Positions 25,567-30,938 of a stretch of 30,938 nucleotides of DNA are shown here, one piece after another; positions within the stretch are counted from its first letter, which is position 1; every line of letters begins with the position of its first letter. Under the pieces are notes generated by a model. That model was given only the letters and a program-made list of their open reading frames with translations, ran no database searches and was not told the origin of the DNA. Where the stretch lies: positions 1-30,938 of the forward strand of contig JAUWQS010000002.1 of the NCBI GenBank assembly GCA_030610915.1. Direction: 5' to 3'. The translations under genes and the position numbers were made by a program. The stretch comes from Pseudomonadota bacterium (lineage in GTDB: Bacteria > Desulfobacterota > Syntrophia > Syntrophales > JADFWA01).

Positions 25567-27380
25567 TGCCGTATCTGCAACAAGAACTTGCTAAATTGAT
25601 GAAAAATGATAGACAGCGTGGGGCCTATCTGTACGATGATCACTGTGTTGTCCAAGCTGGGCCCGGGAGCGGTAAAACGGCAACTTTAACGTTGAAAATT
25701 ATACGATTACTTACTGAGAAGATATCTCCTCCAAGAGGCTTGGCGTGTCTTACATTTAATAATGAGGCTGTACGTGAGTTCAAAAATAGATTGAAAAAGC
25801 TGGGCTTGCCGCCTCGGACGAATGTCTTTCTTGGTACAGTTCACAGTTTTTGCCTCTCGTCTGTAATTAGACCTTTTGGCACATTATTCCGTCCTGATTT
25901 ACCCTCTCCATTACGTGTTGCGCCGGCCAATATTCGAGACGACTATCTTCAAAAAGCAATGGATCAGGCTTGCGTTACTAACTCGCCTTCACAATTTAAA
26001 ACACGGTTCGATCGATACCGACGAACCTATTTGGATCGAACTAGCCCACAATGGCTTCGGGACGAAGAATGTGCTGAGGTCATTGAGCGCTATGAATCTC
26101 TACTTCATGAAGGGGGATACATAGATTTCGATGACTTAATCCTTATTGCTTTAAACATAATTGAGACCGAGCCTTTTGTACGGCGATGTCTATGCGCTCG
26201 TTATCCTTGGTTCGTCATCGATGAATATCAAGATTTAGGTTATCCTTTGCATCGTATCGTCCTCAGCTTGGTAGATAAAACTAATGTAAAGATTTTTGCT
26301 GTGGGCGATCCCGATCAAGCAATTTATGGTTTTACTGGTGCCGATCCGAAATACCTTCAAGAACTTGCATTACGTAGCGATATGGAATCAATTCGACTAG
26401 GACTTAATTATCGGTGTGGTCAGAAGATCATTGATGGAGCAGAAGTGATTCTTTCTCCCTCGACCCCCAGAAATTACAGATCAAGTCGTGGTGACGCCGA
26501 TCCGGGTGAAATATATTTCGTTGAACGATCACGTGGTTTGGAAGACCAAGCAGTCACGATAGTTGAAGAAATTCTTCCTCAGCTCAAAAAGGCTGGATAC
26601 GAGCCAAAAGAAACTGCTATCTTGTATATAGATCGCAACGATGCAAGTGTAGTTATTAAAGCCCTTGATAAGGGAAGAACTAAGTACGCAGGGGAAAAAG
26701 ACCAGCGTTACAAGCGTACTCCAGTAACACGATGGGTGGAAGATGTAGCTCAATGGTGTTGTGACTTACGAGGCAAAGACGGAGTTCGTTTCAAGGACAT
26801 CTCAAATTTCTGGATAAGACTACTTAGCGATACCGGAACACCAATTACGGATGGGAAATTTCTTTTAAATTTGCGCTTTTTCTTCAATGTACTAGCTAAT
26901 TTACAGAAGCCTTTCATGCCACTGGCTCAATGGTTATCAGAATTAGATAAAAGACTGTGCTTGCAAAAACGATTATCCTCATTGGAAGAATTGCCAGATA
27001 GAAAAGAGGCTTTTGACTCAATGCTTTTTGCCTGCGGGGACAATAAGCCACTGAAGGGTTTTACCGTTGCTGACCTTGCTGGATGTGGCCCGAATGCTAA
27101 CAGAATATCCCTGGATACACTTCATAGCAGCAAAAGTCTTCAGTTCGACGTAGTAGTAATCCCTGGCCTCGAAGAAGGTAGATTGCCCTCATGGAGCGCG
27201 CGAACTGATCAAGCACTGAGCGAAGCTCGGCGAACTTTTTATGTTGGATTTACCCGAGCAAGACATCTGGTTTATATCTTGTACTCCGGCTGGTATCAAA
27301 ACCGTTGGGGACGGACTTTTAAGAATGGGCCATCGCGTTTTGTTCTTGAACTACAAAAAGTGTTAGACTTCCAAGAATGA
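25566..27380 (+). CDS. gajB: Gabija protein GajB (UvrD-like helicase)
   Basis: 604 aa, coupled to gajA. Superfamily 1 helicase motifs are in order: Walker A GPGSGKT (32-38), motif II DEYQD (219-223), motif III GDPDQAIYGFTGADP, motif IV LGLNYRCG, an LDTLHSSKSLQFDVVVIPGL segment in place of the usual THAKGLE, and motif VI FYVGFTRAR. GajB binds the GajA tetramer and contributes to recognition of DNA ends and to signalling in Gabija defence. The length is slightly above typical GajB (~500 aa) by my recollection. No frameshift is seen. Gabija is thus complete and presumably independent of the BREX-like operon. Confidence 0.9.
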   Translation: MPYLQQELAKLMKNDRQRGAYLYDDHCVVQAGPGSGKTATLTLKIIRLLTEKISPPRGLACLTFNNEAVREFKNRLKKLGLPPRTNVFLGTVHSFCLSSVIRPFGTLFRPDLPSPLRVAPANIRDDYLQKAMDQACVTNSPSQFKTRFDRYRRTYLDRTSPQWLRDEECAEVIERYESLLHEGGYIDFDDLILIALNIIETEPFVRRCLCARYPWFVIDEYQDLGYPLHRIVLSLVDKTNVKIFAVGDPDQAIYGFTGADPKYLQELALRSDMESIRLGLNYRCGQKIIDGAEVILSPSTPRNYRSSRGDADPGEIYFVERSRGLEDQAVTIVEEILPQLKKAGYEPKETAILYIDRNDASVVIKALDKGRTKYAGEKDQRYKRTPVTRWVEDVAQWCCDLRGKDGVRFKDISNFWIRLLSDTGTPITDGKFLLNLRFFFNVLANLQKPFMPLAQWLSELDKRLCLQKRLSSLEELPDRKEAFDSMLFACGDNKPLKGFTVADLAGCGPNANRISLDTLHSSKSLQFDVVVIPGLEEGRLPSWSARTDQALSEARRTFYVGFTRARHLVYILYSGWYQNRWGRTFKNGPSRFVLELQKVLDFQE

Positions 27381-27490
27381 ATGTTAAAGTATTTGGTGTT
27401 TCGAATGTGGTCAACTCCTACTTCACTATCTGTAGATTCATGGGTTAAGAAGGAGGTGTAACATCATATAACACAGCATAAAAGGTTCGT

Positions 27491-27547
27491 GCCTAACGGC
27501 ATTCACCCAAACCCCGTACTGATTTTTGGGGTGCTAGGTGGGTAGGC
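27491..27547 (+). other. attC-like recombination site 2 (degenerate)
   Basis: The 5' box GCCTAAC (27491-27497) and 3' box GGTAGGC (27541-27547) are reverse complements except for one base (GTTAGGC expected). Inner pairing is CACC/GGTG and ACCCC/GGGGT with a 12-nt loop. It lies 110 nt after gajB. The altered GTT would impair integrase cleavage, so the site may be inactive. Confidence 0.35.
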
Positions 27548-27614
27548 AGCTTGAACAATTATCGAACTTGAGCTGAGGTAGTTGTCATTATTTGGCAAAA
27601 TTAGTGCGAAGGAA

Positions 27615-27875
27615 AAATAGGGACAGCGCCTATTATTATTGACAGATTGAGTCGCTGTATGTAAGCCTTTGGCATGCCAGGCATATCAAGAGTTCTAGCA
27701 ATAGGTTGTCCTCACCATCCTACTAAAGGGGAAATTAAGGAATGTGTTTCTGAAGACAAAGATGGTTTAGGGCAACGTCTTGGGTGTCCTAGGGGTTACA
27801 CTCGAAGAAAGTTGTTGAAGATATGGATATACTGTTCCGCAAGTAAGAATCAATAAATGGGCGCTATCCCTATTT
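27615..27875 (+). mobile_element. RAYT-derived MITE copy M3 (261 bp)
   Basis: The ends are AAATAGGGACAGCGCC (27615-27630) and GGCGCTATCCCTATTT (to 27875). ATG 27674 opens a 60-codon open frame reading MPGISRVLAIGCPHHPTKG and ending near LKIWIYCSASKNQ, recognisably the two ends of a Y1 REP-associated transposase N-terminal region with a deleted and scrambled middle. No catalytic HUH or tyrosine motif remains, so it is not a functional gene. It ends 17 nt before the DUF5677-like gene. Apart from attC-like site 2 and this element, 27381-27892 shows nothing. Confidence 0.8.
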
Positions 27876-27892
27876 AATAATTTGAGGTCGTA

Positions 27893-28735
27893 ATGGGCAG
27901 AATTGATATTTCGGAAACAATTAGGCAGATTGATTTTCCTCAGAAAGTATGGGAATGGCTTGACCTGTTTTGGGATGTCGTAGCTACAACCGAGAGAGAG
28001 GCGATGCATCAAGAGAGGCATTTTATAGCTGATACGCCTTTCAAAAGAATTCTACTCTGCGCCATAAACAGAGATTTATCTACATTAAAAGCCATATACA
28101 TTCTACTGCGTTGTGAGCTAATTCATCAAGCTTCATCTCACGTGAGACTGCTCTGCGAAAGTCTGATAACTTTGCAGTATATCTCATTGGACTCTGAATC
28201 ACGATCTGATTTGTTTTGGGGTTATGCAGATATTGAAGCATATGAAATATCATCATCTATTCTCGATTGGGAGAGCAGCACTGCCGATCCTCTGCATGTC
28301 GAAAGGCTAATGAAATTTAGGAAGTCCATATCAGAAGGATATGAAAAAGCAAAGAATACATACACATTCATCAGTAAGAAGGGGCGCGGAAGATCCTTTT
28401 CTAACTGGTGTAATAAGAGCATAGCTACACAAGCTCGTGAATGTGGCTCTGCATTCCAAAGACTATATGAAGTAGTATATAAACAAACGAGCGCCTATAT
28501 ACATGGATCTGCTTGGTCACTAAGAAGGCAAGCTTCATACAGCAGGGATCATTATCGACCAGATGTTGTTTTAAACGATGTTGCTACAATCATTCGTACA
28601 GCTCTGGTTGTTTGGGTTGAATGGGCAAAATTTTGTGTCAATACTTTGAATTGGAGGCTTGAAAACAAAATAGTCGAAGTACCCAATAGGCTTAGCGAAT
28701 TGGATGCAAGACATTTTCCACATAAGGTTTCATGA
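27893..28735 (+). CDS. DUF5677-like helical protein, cassette gene
   Basis: 280 aa with a GAGGTCGTA ribosome region before ATG 27893. The protein is almost wholly helical: a conserved-looking stretch DLSTLKAIYILLRCELIHQASSHVRLLCESL around 63-93, a middle KKGRGRSFSNWCNKS, then YKQTSAYIHGSAWSL and a Trp-rich end. The E-x-x-R-x-LLCES and Y-x-x-x-S-x-x-x-HG pattern matches, from memory, DUF5677/DUF5675-type proteins seen in defence islands. Enzymatic function is unknown. It starts 17 nt after MITE M3 and ends 3 nt before attC-like site 3, as expected for a one-gene integron cassette. Confidence 0.55.
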   Translation: MGRIDISETIRQIDFPQKVWEWLDLFWDVVATTEREAMHQERHFIADTPFKRILLCAINRDLSTLKAIYILLRCELIHQASSHVRLLCESLITLQYISLDSESRSDLFWGYADIEAYEISSSILDWESSTADPLHVERLMKFRKSISEGYEKAKNTYTFISKKGRGRSFSNWCNKSIATQARECGSAFQRLYEVVYKQTSAYIHGSAWSLRRQASYSRDHYRPDVVLNDVATIIRTALVVWVEWAKFCVNTLNWRLENKIVEVPNRLSELDARHFPHKVS

Positions 28736-28737
28736 TA

Positions 28738-28782
28738 GCATAACCAGCGGCTGCGTCTGCTTCTTAGCCACGCTGGTTAGGG
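28738..28782 (+). other. attC-like recombination site 3
   Basis: Perfect 9-bp arms TAACCAGCG (28741-28749) and CGCTGGTTA (28771-28779) lie within boxes GCATAAC and GTTAGGG. The next pairs (GCT/AGC) are offset by unpaired bases, like the extrahelical bases of attC. It fills the space between the DUF5677-like stop and the MBL start. GGGGAG at its 3' edge supplies the ribosome site of the next gene. Confidence 0.5.
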
Positions 28783-28791
28783 GAGTTTTGT

Positions 28792-29721
28792 ATGGGAACA
28801 AAATTACACTTTTTGAATGTCGGCAGCGGAGATTGTACCATCATCCATTTCCCAGAGCGAACGCGGAAGGACGGCAAAGAGAAGGCCGAAAGAATAATGA
28901 TGGTAGATATCTACTTTCATGACAATGAACAAGAATACGAAAACATAATTGACTACTATAAGAGGAACTTCAAGAATAACGACGGGAGCATCAAATCCAT
29001 TTTCCGCTTTGTGTGCACACACCCTCACCAAGATCATATTTGTGGTTTGGAAAAGTTTTTCGATGATCACGACATAGAGATTCTCAATTTTTGGGACCTG
29101 GAACATTCATTTAAGCCAGAGAATTTCGATCACCATCCAACACACGAGGATGACTGGGATACGTATGGAATCCTCAGAGGGAAAGATTCACCAGCTACTG
29201 TAATCCGGACCACGCGTGAAGACACCCCCAGGCAATTCTGGAATAATGACGAGGATCGGATAACAATACTAAGTCCGTCAGAATCACTCATTAAATATGC
29301 GCATTATAAGGAGGATGGATCCAAAAGAGAATCCCACAAGGTGGAAATAGACGAGATGTCATATGCTTTGATGATTAAGATAAACGAGCACAAGATCATT
29401 CTGGCAAGCGATGGGCGTGCATCTCCTTGTTGGGATAACATTTATGATAACTGCAAAAATGATATTAAGAACTGCGCAATACTTAAAGCGGGACATCATG
29501 GTCAAGAAACTGGCTTTCATGAGGAAGCTGTTAGGTTAATGGACCCAGACTTAATTATCTTTTCAAACAGCGAGGATCAAGATGAAGAAAATGGGGCTGA
29601 GAATTTGTACAAAAGATCTGTTCCGGATGCACTGATTCTCAAGACTTGGAAGGAAGAGACTATTGTAGTGGATGTTCCCTTCGACAGCAATCAAAAAATA
29701 ACTTACTCTACATCAAAATAG
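28792..29721 (+). CDS. Metallo-beta-lactamase-fold hydrolase (ComEC/Rec2-like)
   Basis: 309 aa; ATG 28792 has GGGGAG 6 nt upstream. The MBL metal motif is THPHQDH (Thr76-His82: H77, H79, D81, H82), preceded by a first strand HFLNVGSGDCTIIHFP typical of ComEC-like MBL enzymes. Later motifs are KIILASDGRA (metal-bridging Asp) and LKAGHHGQ (His). All main ligands are present, so it is probably an active hydrolase on a nucleic-acid or nucleotide phosphoester. No membrane segment or signal peptide is seen. The membrane-protein gene starts 2 nt after its stop. It is the first gene of a cassette-like unit bounded by attC-like sites 3 and 4. Confidence 0.75.
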   Translation: MGTKLHFLNVGSGDCTIIHFPERTRKDGKEKAERIMMVDIYFHDNEQEYENIIDYYKRNFKNNDGSIKSIFRFVCTHPHQDHICGLEKFFDDHDIEILNFWDLEHSFKPENFDHHPTHEDDWDTYGILRGKDSPATVIRTTREDTPRQFWNNDEDRITILSPSESLIKYAHYKEDGSKRESHKVEIDEMSYALMIKINEHKIILASDGRASPCWDNIYDNCKNDIKNCAILKAGHHGQETGFHEEAVRLMDPDLIIFSNSEDQDEENGAENLYKRSVPDALILKTWKEETIVVDVPFDSNQKITYSTSK

Positions 29722-29723
29722 CA

Positions 29724-30371
29724 ATGCCAAAAAAAGAATATCTAAAAAGAAAAAATGCCCTTGTCGTTTTTGTATTTATTATATGGTGCTTGGCTATATA
29801 CGTAGCATTCCTGTCTTCTCCCTCAGGATTCTGGGATAAGTTAATGTCTACATTTCAACAGTACAGGGCTAAAGAGGGCATCATTGTGGCACTTTCACCA
29901 ATCTTAGTATTAATACTCACAGGCTTAATCAGTTCAGGAAATAAGGCTCGCCTCGTATACTGGCGATTACGAAATGCCTTGCCCGGCCACCGAGTGTTTT
30001 CAAAACTTGTAAAACGTGATCCAAGGATTGATATGCAGAATCTTTTAAGTAAAATGGGTTCCCTGCCGCAGGACCCCAAAGAGCAAAGTACCAAGTGGTA
30101 TTCTCTGTACAAACGATATTCGGAATCAGTGACAATCAAGGAAGCTCACAGGAGTTTTTTGCTGGCTCGCGATCTTTGCTCAGTTTCGTTTTTGTTTACT
30201 GTGTTTGGACCTTGGGGATTCCTCCTTTTTCAACACACGGGAAAATGGGCACTACTCTACTTTATTGTCATGTTCTTGCACTATTTGGTTTTTGCATTGG
30301 TGGCTCAAAACAATGGGAATCGCTTCATATGTAATGTAATAGCGGAATATATGAGCGATACTAATCCCTAA
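29724..30371 (+). CDS. Membrane protein paired with the MBL hydrolase
   Basis: 215 aa from ATG 29724, 2 nt after the MBL stop; an in-frame ATG at 29646 lies within the MBL gene and has no support. There are about four hydrophobic segments: ALVVFVFIIWCLAIYVAFL (~12-30), IIVALSPILVLILTGLI (~54-70), VSFLFTVFGPWGFLLF and ALLYFIVMFLHYLVFALVA near the C-terminus. A soluble basic loop separates the two pairs (~75-145). I do not recognise the family. Coupling to a soluble hydrolase in a defence island suggests an effector or anchor role, by inference. Its TAA lies inside the 5' box of attC-like site 4. Confidence 0.65.
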   Translation: MPKKEYLKRKNALVVFVFIIWCLAIYVAFLSSPSGFWDKLMSTFQQYRAKEGIIVALSPILVLILTGLISSGNKARLVYWRLRNALPGHRVFSKLVKRDPRIDMQNLLSKMGSLPQDPKEQSTKWYSLYKRYSESVTIKEAHRSFLLARDLCSVSFLFTVFGPWGFLLFQHTGKWALLYFIVMFLHYLVFALVAQNNGNRFICNVIAEYMSDTNP

Positions 30372-30427
30372 CCAAGGCATGGAACGGACGTGGCTCACAG
30401 CTGCGCCGCTCATGCCTGGCGTTATGC
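30366..30427 (+). other. attC-like recombination site 4
   Basis: The boxes are CCCTAAC (30366-30372) and GTTATGC (30421-30427). The arms CCAAGGCATG and CATGCCTGG pair fully except for one extra A in the 5' arm, matching the extrahelical-base feature of attC. The spacer is 28 nt. The stop codon of the membrane-protein gene lies in the first box. This is the best of the four sites. Confidence 0.55.
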
Positions 30428-30450
30428 GAAAAAAACAAGGAGTTTTTGTA

Positions 30451-30480
30451 ATGCCGTGGAGTATAGTTGATTTCTGGTAA
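30451..30480 (+). CDS. Nine-codon ORF after attC-like site 4, probable stub
   Basis: AAGGAG (30437-30442) precedes ATG 30451, which opens MPWSIVDFW and stops at 30478-30480. It sits where the next cassette gene should begin. It may be the truncated start of a lost cassette gene, or simply chance. A MITE follows 60 nt later. Confidence 0.2.
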   Translation: MPWSIVDFW

Positions 30481-30541
30481 GCACAGAGGGAAAACTTTTC
30501 CACAAATTGTTTTATCAGACCCTGATTGGTTTTTCTGGCAA

Positions 30542-30823
30542 AAACAGGGACAGCGACCATTATTATTGACAGAGTGAGTCGCTGTATGTGAGCTTTTGGC
30601 ATGCCACGGGTATTAAGCCCGGAAGCAATAGGTTTTCCTAATCATTCTACTCAAAGGGGAAATTATAGGAATGTGTTTCTAAAGACAAAGATGGTATAAG
30701 GCAAGGTCTCAGGTGCCCTAAAGATTACACTGGAAGAAACTTCTTGAAGATGGTGTCACTTGACAAGATATGGGTATATTGTCACACAAGTAAGAATCAA
30801 TAAATGGGCGCTGTCCCCATTTT
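30542..30823 (+). mobile_element. RAYT-derived MITE copy M4 (282 bp)
   Basis: The ends are AAACAGGGACAGCG (30542-30555) and GGCGCTGTCCCCATTT (to 30823). ATG 30601 reads MPRVLSPEAIGFPNHST, then degrades. It differs from the other copies by an extra ~18 nt near 30749-30767 (GGTGTCACTTGACAAGAT) before the shared ATATGGGTATATTG segment. The gap 30372-30938 otherwise holds attC-like site 4, the nine-codon ORF and the promoter below. Confidence 0.75.
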
Positions 30824-30841
30824 TTGTAAAGAACCAGAAAT

Positions 30842-30870
30842 TTGACAACGTGCTCTGGGTATGCTATATT
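30842..30870 (+). promoter_or_regulatory. Sigma-70-type promoter at the right edge
   Basis: TTGACA (30842-30847), a 17-nt spacer and TATATT (30865-30870) form a near-consensus promoter. It is followed by a small hairpin GATGAC-AGG-GTCATC (30894-30908). The transcript leaves the window, so its product is unknown. The architecture resembles the promoter-hairpin unit at 33-85. Confidence 0.6.
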
Positions 30871-30938
30871 AATGCCGCTTTGAGGACTGCGGTTGATGAC
30901 AGGGTCATCGAAAAGACCAATCATCGAGAACAAGGGAC

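Noticed and set aside
27674..27856. 60-aa ORF in MITE M3 as a real gene
   Set aside because: It preserves only the eroded ends of a Y1 transposase N-terminal region, lacks catalytic motifs, and the same frame is broken in the other copies.
29646..29723. Upstream start for the membrane protein inside the MBL gene
   Set aside because: It would overlap 76 nt of MBL coding sequence without a ribosome site; ATG 29724 directly after the MBL stop fits coupling.
20735..30823. CRISPR-like interpretation of the four similar intergenic repeats
   Set aside because: The units are 254-282 bp, kilobases apart, have inverted ends and carry transposase remnants; there are no short direct repeats with unique spacers.

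Overview
The window is a bacterial anti-phage defence island. Sigma-70-type promoters, Shine-Dalgarno-led operons and GTG starts indicate a bacterium. RAYT-derived repeats ending in GGGACAGCGCC and attC-like sites would suit a Gram-negative host, perhaps Desulfobacterota-like. That taxonomic guess is inference only; there is no rRNA or housekeeping gene. All convincing genes are on the + strand.

Layout. (1) 1-1150 is a remnant-rich left edge: a promoter-to-terminator unit that may encode a ~160-nt RNA, a frameshifted C-terminal fragment resembling ARPP-1/DUF6569, and three tiny coupled ORFs behind a perfect palindrome. (2) 1166-20648 is a BREX-like operon. A promoter (1265-1292) abuts a broken RAYT-type repeat and is followed by an HTH_17 regulator, a RadC-N/DUF4007 fusion, a small BrxF-like protein without a P-loop, a PglX-like Eco57I-type methyltransferase, an interrupted four-helix-bundle (S23) gene, a PHP-AAA ATPase (TrlF-like), an AlbA_2/HATPase protein, a BrxC/PglY-like ATPase (DUF6079 type), PglZ, and a BrxL-like AAA protein whose C-terminus is a MIT_C (MITD1-type, PLD-like) domain instead of a Lon protease domain. 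No BrxA, BrxB or BrxH helicase is visible, so the set matches no canonical BREX type I can recall. (3) 21034-23217 is a stand-alone AT-richer gene fusing PHP, a divergent AlbA_2 and a restriction-specificity-like C-terminus, the same domain pair found as neighbours inside the BREX operon. (4) 23667-30427 holds Gabija (gajA, gajB), a DUF5677-like gene and a metallo-beta-lactamase/membrane-protein pair, punctuated by four co-oriented attC-like hairpin sites that suggest an integron-type cassette array. (5) Four full (254-282 bp) and one partial MITE-like element carry the eroded start of a REP-associated tyrosine transposase and sit between the defence modules.

How it works together (inference): PglX-like and PglZ/BrxC/BrxL-like proteins would give modification-based self recognition and phage exclusion. 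The TrlF-like PHP-ATPase and AlbA_2 protein would add a nucleotide-dependent nuclease or regulatory arm. Gabija and the MBL/membrane pair would be independent back-up defences. The most novel parts are the hybrid BREX composition with BrxL-MIT_C, the recurrent PHP + AlbA_2 pairing, and the attC-like defence cassette arrangement.
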